A DNA stretch of 14,386 nt, taken from assembly GCA_003599475.1 (NCBI GenBank), contig QZKK01000119.1:1-14386 (forward strand). The letters run 5' to 3'. The position numbers and the translations under genes were made by a program. Source of the DNA: Desulfobacteraceae bacterium (GTDB taxonomy: Bacteria; Desulfobacterota; Desulfobacteria; Desulfobacterales; SURF-15). Below are positions 7,692-14,386 of the stretch, in pieces (the first letter of the stretch is position 1; every line of letters starts with the position of its first letter). The notes under the pieces were generated by a model. The model was not told the origin of the DNA. It saw only the letters and a program-made list of their open reading frames with translations, and searched no databases.

Positions 7692-9320
7692 ATGAACACG
7701 GAAAAAAACACCGTTTCCCTGAGGCTGCTGTCGGAAGTCATACTAGAGGAGCTCAAAGGGCTTGCTTCAACCGGTAAGAAGCTTTCCTCGGAAGCACTCT
7801 TTGCAAAGCTTTCCTCCAGATCCGAATTTTCATCGTTCCTTGAGGAGGCTCAGGCAGTCGACGGCGAAACCCCTGCCGCATCGGAGATCGCTTCTCTGAA
7901 GGCACGGGTGGAAAAATCACAAGCCCAGCGGGAGAAGCTTCTCAAACAACTCTCTGAGACGGAAGATCTCGGCAATCGGATCGAAGGCGTTTACAGAAGC
8001 GCTCTTTTAACGGTCATCGAGATGCTTCCAGCCGATGATAGTCGACCGGTGAACGATTCGGTCGCTCTTTTAAAAGAGAAGCTGAAAGAGCGGGTCGCCT
8101 TTTCCGATATCCAGGAGGCGGTGAAGCGGGTCAAGGAGACGACTCTTCGTGGAGACCTGGGAAAAGATCCGGTCAAAGAACCCGCGCACGGCCGCCTGCT
8201 GGATAAGCTCTTCAAGCGCTCACCGTTCGAAACGAAAGCGCCTGAAGAGAGCGACTGGAGCGAAAGCATCCTGGTGCGGCTCCGGGAGGCGTATTCGGCA
8301 ATGATCGGCGAACTGAAGCTGAACCTGGACGGAGCCTCCCTGAAAGGGATTGACGATATCGAAGGCCGGATTCATCGCGCCGACGGGTTGGATGCCTTTT
8401 CCCAGATCCGCAAAGAGATCATGTCTCTGATTCAGGATTTCATCTCACGGGTCAGCGGAGAGCGTGAAGAGGCGGCGGCGTTTATCAGGGAAATCGGAGA
8501 GCGGCTGGTTGAGGTCGAAAGCCATATTCTGGAGAGCTTTCCTCATGCGCGCGAGACGCATCGGGCAGACTCCGAGTTCAGCAGCCTGCTGGAACAAGAA
8601 ATCGGAGAGCTGCGCCAGCGGGTGGATTTCAGTAAGACTCTGGCGGAATTGAAACGCACGGTGGCGCTCAGCCTCTCCTCGATCCAACAGGCAATCGAGG
8701 AGAAAAGAAAAAAGGACGAATCCAAGATCGCCGAGGTGGATCGGCGGATGGAGCAGCTCCAGCAGGATATCGGCCGGATGAGAAAGGAGATTGCTTCGGC
8801 AAGGATGCGTGCAGACGCACTCGAAAAGGAAGTCCTTGTGGATCCGCTCACCGGGATCTACAACCGGCGGGCATACGAAAAGCGGATCAAGGAAGAGCTG
8901 TTCCGCTATCTGCGCCACCAACGCCCCTTTTCCATACTGCTGCTGGATGTGGATCACTTTAAAAAAATCAACGATCAGTACGGACACGCCATCGGGGATC
9001 TGTGTTTGAAGGAGATCATCAAACGGATACGGCCTCTGTTGCGGGAGAGTGATTTTCTGGCCCGCTTCGGCGGAGAGGAATTCATCCTGCTGCTGCCCGA
9101 GACGCTTCAGCCAGGCGCCGAGGAAGCCGCCGAAAAGCTGCGCAGTTGCATAGAGAAAACAGAGTTTCTTCATCGTGGGGAACTTGTCGGAATAACGATC
9201 AGCATCGGAGTTACGCAGGTGAAGCCGGGTGATCAAGAACCCGAAACCCTGTTCCACCGAGTCGATAAGGCTTTGTACCAGGCCAAAGATACAGGCCGAA
9301 ACCGCGTCTTTACGGCATAG
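7692..9320 (+). CDS. Diguanylate cyclase (GGDEF protein) with long helical N-terminus
   Basis: This 542-residue protein is predicted to make cyclic di-GMP from two GTP. The C-terminal GGDEF domain (about 375-540) is complete: DPLTGIYNRR (from 384), LLLDVDHFKKINDQYGH, active-site GGEEF (460-464), and ISIGVTQ...VDKALYQAKDTGRNRV at the end. An RESD sequence (451-454) lies exactly five residues before GGEEF, matching the RxxD inhibitory I-site, so product inhibition is expected. The first 370 residues are charged and largely helical, with probable coiled coils at about 67-95 and 325-378. No membrane segment, signal peptide or recognisable sensor domain is seen, so the protein should be cytoplasmic and its input is unknown. 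The ATG at 7692 lacks a strong SD. The phosphofructokinase gene starts 10 nt after the stop. Confidence 0.95.
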   Translation: MNTEKNTVSLRLLSEVILEELKGLASTGKKLSSEALFAKLSSRSEFSSFLEEAQAVDGETPAASEIASLKARVEKSQAQREKLLKQLSETEDLGNRIEGVYRSALLTVIEMLPADDSRPVNDSVALLKEKLKERVAFSDIQEAVKRVKETTLRGDLGKDPVKEPAHGRLLDKLFKRSPFETKAPEESDWSESILVRLREAYSAMIGELKLNLDGASLKGIDDIEGRIHRADGLDAFSQIRKEIMSLIQDFISRVSGEREEAAAFIREIGERLVEVESHILESFPHARETHRADSEFSSLLEQEIGELRQRVDFSKTLAELKRTVALSLSSIQQAIEEKRKKDESKIAEVDRRMEQLQQDIGRMRKEIASARMRADALEKEVLVDPLTGIYNRRAYEKRIKEELFRYLRHQRPFSILLLDVDHFKKINDQYGHAIGDLCLKEIIKRIRPLLRESDFLARFGGEEFILLLPETLQPGAEEAAEKLRSCIEKTEFLHRGELVGITISIGVTQVKPGDQEPETLFHRVDKALYQAKDTGRNRVFTA

Positions 9321-9330
9321 AGGTGCCCCC

Positions 9331-11421
9331 ATGACAAACGAATCCGAAATCATCGACCGTCTTTTGAAACATCCGAAAGTGCAAGAGGCCATCGGGGATG
9401 TCAGCCCTGAAGTTGCCGAAAGAAGGAGTTATCGCCCGCCGGTCTGCCAGGTATTCAGCCACCCCTTTACGCGCCTGCGGGAAGACGATCGGTACTCTTT
9501 CTCCACGCACCCGGAAGCGGCGAAATCTCTTCCCAACATCATCGGAAACAGGCTGCAGACGATTGTCGGAGCCGACAGGGAGGATGGCGCGTCAAAAGAG
9601 CGATACAGACGCTGCCGCAACATCGGAGTCGTTTTTTCCGGCGGGCCCGCACCCGGCGGTCACAACGTGATTGCCGGCATCTATGATGCCGCCAAGAAAG
9701 CCAATCCGGACACCCGCATCTTCGGATTCCTGCTTGGACCCGATGGCGTGATCGAAAACGAGTTCATCGAGATCACAGGCCCGCTGGTGGACGCGTACCG
9801 GAACCTCGGCGGATTTACGATGATCAAAACCGGGCGCACCAAAATCGATAGCTCGGAAAAGATGCGCCTTTCCAGGGAAACCTGTAAAAAACTCGCCCTG
9901 GATGCACTGGTCATCGTCGGAGGGGACGACTCAAACACCAATGCCGCCTTTCTGGCGGAGAAGATGTTCGGTGATGTGCAGATTATCGGCGTACCCAAGA
10001 CAATCGACGGCGACATTCAGGTGCACTCAGCGGACGGAAAAATCCTCTGCGCCATGTCTTTCGGGTTCCATACGGCTGCCAGAGCGTTTGCCCAGGACAT
10101 CGCCAATCTCTGTACGGACAGCAGCTCGGATGTCAAATACTGGCACATCTGCAAGGTCATGGGGCGGGTCGCCAGCCATCTGGCGCTTGAAGTCGCTCTG
10201 CAGACGCACGCCAACATGACCCTGATCGGAGAAGATCTTGCCAACTATATCGATCAGGATCGCCTTCAGAAAGCCGCTGAAAAGGGCACGACCGACTACA
10301 CCGCTTACGGCATCACGCTGCGGCACCTGTCCCGGGTCATCTGCAACGGGATCGTCAGAAGAGCAGCGGTTGGGAAAAACTACGGCGTTCTGGTGATCCC
10401 GGAGGGGCTGCTGGAGTTTATCAACGAGATTCAGATCTTCATCATAAAGCTCAATTCGATCATCGCCGATTATAACCACACCCACGATACCTATTTCCAC
10501 TCGGACTTCCCGTTGCTCGAAGATAAGCTGGAATATCTGCGAAAGCTGGCACGGCGGTCTCGCGAGGATCACGGCGATTCGATTTGGAATACGCGCGACG
10601 ACGAGCTTTTCAACGATATCCCGGAATTTTTTCAGGAAGGGCTCCTGACGGAAAGAGACAGCCACGGAAATTTCCAGTTCTCAATGGTCGAAACAGACAA
10701 GGTCGTCCTGGGGCTTGTCAAAGACTACCTGAACTACCTCCGGGAGGAAGGAACCTATAAGATCGGCATCCATCAGGATTATTTCAGGAAAACACTCGAA
10801 AGCGACGATCTGGATCCCCGGTACTTCGGTCCGATTCTGTTTAAAAACTATGCCGATGAGCCCTACCTTCTTGTCAAACCTTCCATCATCTCGGTCAAGA
10901 CCCTCAAGCAGGAGCTGGTTCGGGCCGGGGCGATCCGTAACGACGAAGAGGTCCCCCGGGCGGTGACCAAGATATTCAACAAATCCGTTCCCAAGTTCAG
11001 CACCCAGATCCATTTTTACGGTTATGACGGCCGGGGGAGCGATCCCACCCGATTCGACTGCATCTACACCTATAACCTGGGCCGGACGGTTTTCAGCCTG
11101 ATCGCAAATGGCGCCACCGGCCAGATGGCAGCGATTCGGAACCTGGAGAAAGATTTTCAGGAATGGGAACCGATCGGAATACCCATCGCTCCGCTGATGC
11201 ACCTGGAGGACAGGAAGGGAAGGCTCGAGCTGGTGCTCGAAAAATGTCTGGTCGACGTCAATTCGGTCTCATTCCAAGTCGTCAGAGCCTGCCGGGAAAA
11301 ATGGCTGGCCGCCACCCCGGCGCCGGATCATTACCGGAGGCCGGGACCGATCCGGTTTACGGGAAAAAGCGAAGAAGACCGCCCGATGACCCTGATGCTG
11401 AATTCGCTGGGCAGTGAATAA
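9331..11421 (+). CDS. pfp: Phosphofructokinase, pyrophosphate-dependent type (long form)
   Basis: This 696-residue enzyme should interconvert fructose 6-phosphate and fructose 1,6-bisphosphate using PPi, a reversible glycolytic step. It has the N-terminal GVVFSGGPAPGGHNVI (from 99); GGDDSNT (197-203), whose second Asp replaces the Gly of ATP enzymes and marks PPi use; PKTIDGD (222-228) with the catalytic Asp and the Lys typical of PPi enzymes; the MGR motif (277-279); and GYDGRGSDPTRFD (from 564), resembling the sugar-phosphate region of plant and spirochete PFP. It is longer than the common ~550-residue long-form PFP. The ATG at 9331 has GAGGTG 5 nt upstream; the open frame extends back to 9229 inside the cyclase gene but lacks support. 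Its stop is followed at once by an inverted heptamer repeat. Physiological phosphoryl donor is inferred from motifs. Confidence 0.93.
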   Translation: MTNESEIIDRLLKHPKVQEAIGDVSPEVAERRSYRPPVCQVFSHPFTRLREDDRYSFSTHPEAAKSLPNIIGNRLQTIVGADREDGASKERYRRCRNIGVVFSGGPAPGGHNVIAGIYDAAKKANPDTRIFGFLLGPDGVIENEFIEITGPLVDAYRNLGGFTMIKTGRTKIDSSEKMRLSRETCKKLALDALVIVGGDDSNTNAAFLAEKMFGDVQIIGVPKTIDGDIQVHSADGKILCAMSFGFHTAARAFAQDIANLCTDSSSDVKYWHICKVMGRVASHLALEVALQTHANMTLIGEDLANYIDQDRLQKAAEKGTTDYTAYGITLRHLSRVICNGIVRRAAVGKNYGVLVIPEGLLEFINEIQIFIIKLNSIIADYNHTHDTYFHSDFPLLEDKLEYLRKLARRSREDHGDSIWNTRDDELFNDIPEFFQEGLLTERDSHGNFQFSMVETDKVVLGLVKDYLNYLREEGTYKIGIHQDYFRKTLESDDLDPRYFGPILFKNYADEPYLLVKPSIISVKTLKQELVRAGAIRNDEEVPRAVTKIFNKSVPKFSTQIHFYGYDGRGSDPTRFDCIYTYNLGRTVFSLIANGATGQMAAIRNLEKDFQEWEPIGIPIAPLMHLEDRKGRLELVLEKCLVDVNSVSFQVVRACREKWLAATPAPDHYRRPGPIRFTGKSEEDRPMTLMLNSLGSE

Positions 11422-11542
11422 GAGTGTTCAGTGTTCAGGGATTCAGTGTTCAGCGGTGCCGCCGGCCGTCAAACGGCCAGTTTGATCTTGCAATGCACCG
11501 ACCTTTCTTTCCTGAACACTGAACGCTGAACACTGAACCCTC
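11422..11542. repeat. Inverted heptamer-word repeat between convergent genes
   Basis: The left arm (11422-11453) contains GTGTTCA, GTGTTCA, GGGATTCA, GTGTTCA and begins at the base after the pfp stop codon. The right arm (11512-11542) contains TGAACAC, TGAACGC, TGAACAC, TGAACCC and ends 6 nt from the CBS-ACT gene stop. The arms are almost perfectly complementary apart from one extra base and a couple of mismatches, and enclose 58 nt with its own GC-rich hairpin. A transcript from either side would form a long stem-loop, so the likely job is bidirectional termination or 3'-end protection. Confidence 0.85.
11464..11478. terminator. Candidate bidirectional terminator hairpin
   Basis: GGCCGT (11464-11469) pairs perfectly with ACGGCC (11473-11478) around CAA, centred between the two convergent genes and inside the larger inverted repeat. 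An alternative stem TCAAAC (11469-11474) with GTTTGA (11480-11485) overlaps it, so the two cannot form together. There is no long T run on either side, so it is not a textbook intrinsic terminator. Confidence 0.45.
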
Positions 11543-11548
11543 GTTTCT

Positions 11549-12154
11549 CTAGTCCATGGTTTCCAGGACGGTGTACCCGGAATCTTCGAGCGCTTTTTTA
11601 AGGACGGCTGTTTTACAGGGGAGCAGCCGGAAAAAGAAGGCGCGCTCCTTGCCTTTGAAGGAGGCCTGCCCGATGCTGATGATCTCGCCCCCATTTTCGT
11701 ATATTATCTGAAGCGCTTTCTTGAGGGCTCCCGGGCGGTCTCCGATACCCACGTCGATCCGAGAGCTGGAGGAGAGAATTCCCATCATATCGATGAATGC
11801 CCTGAGAATGTCGGATTCGGTGATGATGCCGACGACCTTCCCCTTCTGAACGACCGGCATCCCGCCGATTTTGTATTTGTAGATGAGCTGGGCGGCGACT
11901 TCGACGTCGTCATTCGGGCCTACGGTGATGGGATCAGTGATCATCAAGTCTTTGAGCGTGAGATCGCCGACCATGGACGGGATCAGGCCCTGCTTCAGAT
12001 CCGACAGCGTCACAAACCCCTTCAATTCGTTTGTCTCCGAAACCACCGGCAGATGCCGAATGGATTTTACCTTCATCAATTGGATGGCTTCTCCGATCGA
12101 GGCCTTGTCCGTGACGGTAATCGGGTTTGGAACCATCAATGCGCTGATTTTCAT
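11549..12154 (-). CDS. CBS-CBS-ACT domain protein (AcuB-like)
   Basis: This is a 201-residue cytoplasmic regulatory-type protein. CBS 1 covers about 1-58 (MKISALMVPNPITVTDKASI, then IRHLPVVSETNELKGFVTLSD) and CBS 2 about 66-122 (LKDLMITDPITVGPNDDVEV, then IGGMPVVQKGKVVGIITESD). An ACT domain covers about 130-201 (SRIDVGIGDRPGALKKALQI). Paired CBS domains bind adenine nucleotides and ACT domains usually bind amino acids, so this should be a ligand sensor without its own catalytic site. The same order and size occur in Bacillus AcuB, but there is no acetoin-utilisation gene nearby, so I give no symbol. The ATG has GAGGA 7 nt upstream. It lies 138 nt after ahbD in the same direction with a structured repeat between, and converges on pfp. 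Confidence 0.9.
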   Translation of the reverse strand: MKISALMVPNPITVTDKASIGEAIQLMKVKSIRHLPVVSETNELKGFVTLSDLKQGLIPSMVGDLTLKDLMITDPITVGPNDDVEVAAQLIYKYKIGGMPVVQKGKVVGIITESDILRAFIDMMGILSSSSRIDVGIGDRPGALKKALQIIYENGGEIISIGQASFKGKERAFFFRLLPCKTAVLKKALEDSGYTVLETMD

Positions 12155-12174
12155 CTCGAAATCCTCTGATGAAT

Positions 12175-12292
12175 GGTTTCAGGTGTCGGGTGTCAGGTTT
12201 CGGTTTTCAGGTGTCAGATGCCCGGAAGGTGGATACTCGGTTGAGCTTCATTCAACCGAATTCCTGATCACCGACACCTGGACGCTGAACAC
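12175..12292. repeat. Composite heptamer-word repeat between ahbD and CBS-ACT gene
   Basis: Seven in-register 7-bp units occupy 12175-12223: GGTTTCA, GGTGTCG, GGTGTCA, GGTTTCG, GTTTTCA, GGTGTCA, GATGCCC. Four units of opposite orientation occupy 12265-12292: TGATCAC, CGACACC, TGGACGC, TGAACAC. The segments 12208-12227 and 12261-12280 form a partial inverted repeat (14 of 20). The right end shares ACGCTGAACACT (12282-12293) exactly with the convergent-gene repeat (11523-11534) and runs into the ahbD stop codon (12293-12295). Confidence 0.8.
12237..12259. terminator. Hairpin inside the ahbD/CBS-ACT spacer
   Basis: TCGGTTGA (12237-12244) pairs perfectly with TCAACCGA (12252-12259) around a 7-nt loop. 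It lies at the centre of the heptamer inverted repeat, so the outer words would extend the stem after a bulge. It could terminate or attenuate transcription coming from hemB-ahbD. There is no following T tract on the minus strand. Confidence 0.4.
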
Positions 12293-13360
12293 TTATTCCG
12301 GTTGGTAGCTGCACAGCGGTTCTTCGGCCATGTAATCGCCGGTGGCTTCATAGGCACGGGCACGACAGCCGCCGCAAACCTTCCGGTATTCACATCTTCC
12401 GCACTTTCCTTCCAGGTTATCGAAATTCCGAAGGGATAGAAACACTTCCGATCCGGTCCAGATCTCCGAGAACGCCTGTTTCCTGAGATCTCCGCAGTTC
12501 AAGCTCAGAAATCCGCAGGGCTGTACGATACCCCGGTGTGAAATGAAGCAGAATCCGGTTCCGCCGAGACAGCCGCGGGTAACCGCATCCAGGCCGTGTG
12601 TCTTGAACTCGACCTTTTTCCCTTCCGCTTTTGCACGCTGCCTCAGAATCCGGTAATAGTGCGGTGCGCAGGTTGCCTTCAACTGAAGTGAAGAAAGCTC
12701 CCTCTGATCGTAGAACCAGTTCAAGGCCTCTTCGTACTCCTTGGCGGTGATCTCCTGGTCGATGATGTATTTGCCGCGTCCGGTCGGGACCAGAAGAAAA
12801 ATATGGTGGGCGACCGCTTCAAGCTCCATGGCCAGCTTCTGGATGCGGGGGAGGGAAGCGAGGTTCTGTTTGGTGATCGTGGTGTTGACCTGAAATTCAA
12901 TTCCCGCGGATTTTGCCTTTTCGATTCCCTGCAAAGCCCTCTTGAAGGCGCCATCGACGCCCCGAAAACGGTCGTGCGCTTCGGATGAAGCCCCGTCCAG
13001 GCTGACGCTGATCCGCTGGATACCGGCGGCGGCGAGCCGGCCGGCAACTTCTTCGGTGATCAAGGTGCCATTCGGCGCCATGACCATCCGCAGCCCTTTG
13101 TCGGTGCCGTAACGCGCGATTTCAAAAATGTCGGGCCGCAGCAAGGGTTCTCCTCCGGTCAGAATGACAATCGGATTACCGGCATCTGCGATTTCATCCA
13201 GAATACGGAGACAGGTCTGTGTGTCGAGTTCTCCCTCATGGGGGCCCAGGGTCGCAGCAGCCCGGCAGTGGACGCAGTTCAGATTGCAGTTTCGGGTGAC
13301 CTCCCAAGCGACCAGGCGCAACCCCGCTTTTTCTCCAGACACTGGTTTTTCTGGGTTCAT
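12293..13360 (-). CDS. ahbD: Heme b synthase AhbD (radical SAM, SPASM-like)
   Basis: AhbD is the last enzyme of the siroheme-dependent heme pathway. It oxidatively decarboxylates two propionates of Fe-coproporphyrin III to give heme b. The 355-residue protein has the radical SAM motif CNLNCVHC (C25, C29, C32), the SAM-binding LTGGEPLL (GGEP 69-72), and a C-terminal cysteine-rich region for an auxiliary Fe-S cluster (C264, C271, C282, C289, C320, C323, C329, C332, C350; GKCGRCEYRKVCGGC). The segment RLVAWEVTRNCNLNCVHCRA resembles AhbD; the AhbC type starts differently (MIGISKLYCG-like). The context is decisive: the ATG overlaps the hemB stop by 4 nt. No separate SD is obvious, fitting translational coupling. 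A heptamer array begins at its stop codon. Other SPASM enzymes are a less likely alternative. Confidence 0.88.
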   Translation of the reverse strand: MNPEKPVSGEKAGLRLVAWEVTRNCNLNCVHCRAAATLGPHEGELDTQTCLRILDEIADAGNPIVILTGGEPLLRPDIFEIARYGTDKGLRMVMAPNGTLITEEVAGRLAAAGIQRISVSLDGASSEAHDRFRGVDGAFKRALQGIEKAKSAGIEFQVNTTITKQNLASLPRIQKLAMELEAVAHHIFLLVPTGRGKYIIDQEITAKEYEEALNWFYDQRELSSLQLKATCAPHYYRILRQRAKAEGKKVEFKTHGLDAVTRGCLGGTGFCFISHRGIVQPCGFLSLNCGDLRKQAFSEIWTGSEVFLSLRNFDNLEGKCGRCEYRKVCGGCRARAYEATGDYMAEEPLCSYQPE

Positions 13361-14340
13361 AATGTGCCATTTCTAAGAACCCGGGCGGCTTCGACGGCAA
13401 AGTAGGTCAGAATCATGTCTGCACCGGCTCTTTTGATTGCGGTAAGCGTTTCCATCATCACCCGCTCGCCGTCCAGCCAGCCGTTTTGCGCCGCGGCTTT
13501 GATCATGGCAAACTCTCCGCTTACGTTGTAGGCGGCCAGCGGATGATCGATTTCATCCCGGATCCGCCGGATGATATCCAGGTAGGCCAATGCCGGTTTT
13601 ACCATGATGATGTCGGCACCCTCCTCGACATCCATCGTGGCTTCCCGAATCGCTTCGAGGGCATTGGCCGGATCCATCTGGTAAGTTCGCCGATCCCCGA
13701 ATTGAGGTGCACTCTGTGCTGCGGCCCGGAAGGGACCGTAAAATGCCGAGCAGTATTTTGCCGCATAGGCCATGATGGGAGTGCCGCTGAAGCCCTCTTC
13801 ATCGAGCGCTTCGCGAATTTCCGCCACCCGCCCGTCCATCATGTCGGAAGGAGCCACCATATCGGCTCCTGCGCGGGCGTGGGAAAGCGCCGTTTTGGCC
13901 AGGAGCTCTAGGGTGGCGTCATTATCGATCTTATGTCCTTCCACGAATCCGCAGTGGCCGTGATCCGTATACTGGCACAAGCAGACGTCGGTGATGACGA
14001 TGAGATCGGGAAAAGCATTCTTGGCCGCCCGGACCGCTTTTTGAACGACACCGTCCTTTGCGTAGGCTTGGGTCCCCAATGGATCTTTTCGATCCGGAAC
14101 TCCGAAAAGCATCACAGCCGGAATGCCAAGTTCCACCGCTCCCTTGATTTCCGCAAGGAGATGATCGGTAGAGAGCTGAAAATGCCCGGGCATCGAAGAG
14201 ATCGGTTTTTTCACGTCCTTTCCGCCGATGGAAAAAAGAGGCAGGATGAAATCGTTTACGGTGAGATGGGTCTCGCGGATCATCCTGCGAAACCCCTCAT
14301 TCTGACGCAGCCGCCTGGGCCTGTAATCCGGGAAAAACAT
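13357..14340 (-). CDS. hemB: Porphobilinogen synthase (delta-aminolevulinate dehydratase)
   Basis: HemB condenses two 5-aminolevulinate molecules to porphobilinogen, the common precursor of siroheme, heme and cobalamin. The 327-residue chain is the usual length. Both Schiff-base lysines are present: K195 in AYAAKYCSAFYGPFRAAA and K248 in DIIMVKPALAYLD. The zinc-type metal site is intact (C120, C122, C130 in DVCLCQYTDHGHCG), as opposed to the Asp-rich Mg-only type. LFGVPDRKDPLGTQAY and the phosphobinding-side DRRTYQMDPAN are also typical. The ATG at 14340 has AGGAG 6 nt upstream; a later ATG at codon 20 would remove the conserved RPRRLR. It overlaps ahbD by 4 nt. The upstream promoter lies beyond the window. 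Confidence 0.97.
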   Translation of the reverse strand: MFFPDYRPRRLRQNEGFRRMIRETHLTVNDFILPLFSIGGKDVKKPISSMPGHFQLSTDHLLAEIKGAVELGIPAVMLFGVPDRKDPLGTQAYAKDGVVQKAVRAAKNAFPDLIVITDVCLCQYTDHGHCGFVEGHKIDNDATLELLAKTALSHARAGADMVAPSDMMDGRVAEIREALDEEGFSGTPIMAYAAKYCSAFYGPFRAAAQSAPQFGDRRTYQMDPANALEAIREATMDVEEGADIIMVKPALAYLDIIRRIRDEIDHPLAAYNVSGEFAMIKAAAQNGWLDGERVMMETLTAIKRAGADMILTYFAVEAARVLRNGTL

Positions 14341-14362
14341 GGTAGACTCCTATTTAAAAAGA

Positions 14363-14386
14363 AAATCACAAATCACAAGCATCAAA
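14363..14386. repeat. Heptamer-word array upstream of hemB, cut by window edge
   Basis: Three consecutive 7-bp words are seen on the plus strand: TCACAAA (14366), TCACAAG (14373) and CATCAAA (14380). Their complements TTTGTGA, CTTGTGA and TTTGATG belong to the same family as the array at 4473-4507, with which it shares a 12-mer in opposite orientation. The array starts 22 nt upstream of the hemB ATG and continues off the edge. Confidence 0.6.

Noticed and set aside
8065..8078. 14-bp palindrome CTCTTTTAAAAGAG within the cyclase gene
   Set aside because: It is internal to a coding region and explained by the codons. No regulatory context.
9229..9330. 34-codon upstream extension of the phosphofructokinase frame into the cyclase gene
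   Set aside because: It lies inside conserved GGDEF coding sequence. The ATG at 9331 has a good ribosome site and fits the family start.
8445..9392. A 315-codon minus-strand open frame across the GGDEF domain
   Set aside because: Antisense to the conserved catalytic domain of the cyclase. It has no family signature and no convincing start.
11422..11542. Possible CRISPR-like array
   Set aside because: Units are 7 bp with no spacers and in inverted orientation, and there is no cas gene. It does not fit any CRISPR architecture.

Overview
This 14.4 kb window looks like chromosomal DNA of a sulfate-reducing-type deltaproteobacterium (Desulfobacterota). This is inferred from gene content, not from a database search. 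The main pointers are a hemB-ahbD pair, which belongs to the siroheme-dependent (alternative) heme route used by sulfate reducers; a long-form pyrophosphate-type phosphofructokinase; and a smc-ftsY pair. Coding density is high and most genes are housekeeping.

Layout. Positions 1-7387 are all on the minus strand. In transcription order they are a 46-residue zinc-ribbon protein (7387-7247, too short for routine ORF calling), a polar amino-acid ABC transporter (binding protein 7179-6349, permease 6245-5235, ATPase 5238-4507), then smc (4318-746) and ftsY (674 to beyond position 1). A divergent intergenic region (7388-7691) carries candidate promoters for both directions. On the plus strand, a diguanylate cyclase (7692-9320) lies 10 nt ahead of a PPi-type phosphofructokinase (9331-11421). 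On the minus strand from the right edge come hemB (14340-13357), ahbD (13360-12293, 4-nt overlap with hemB) and a CBS-CBS-ACT protein (12154-11549) that converges on the phosphofructokinase.

How the genes work together. The transporter genes form one import system in the usual order. HemB makes porphobilinogen at the start of tetrapyrrole synthesis, and AhbD converts Fe-coproporphyrin III to heme b at the end, so the operon pairs the first and last parts of the pathway. SMC (chromosome organisation) and FtsY (SRP receptor) are a common bacterial neighbour pair. The cyclase and phosphofructokinase are probably co-transcribed, which raises a possible c-di-GMP/glycolysis link.

The most unusual signal is non-coding. 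Five intergenic sites carry short arrays of degenerate 7-bp words (TTTGGGA/TTTGTGA, TTAGGGA, GTGTTCA, GGTGTCA). Three of them form head-to-head inverted repeats able to fold into long stem-loops, and four start within 0-6 nt of a neighbouring stop codon. They recall the heptanucleotide STRR repeats of heterocystous cyanobacteria but use different words at each locus. No tRNA, rRNA, CRISPR array, insertion sequence or prophage gene was seen.
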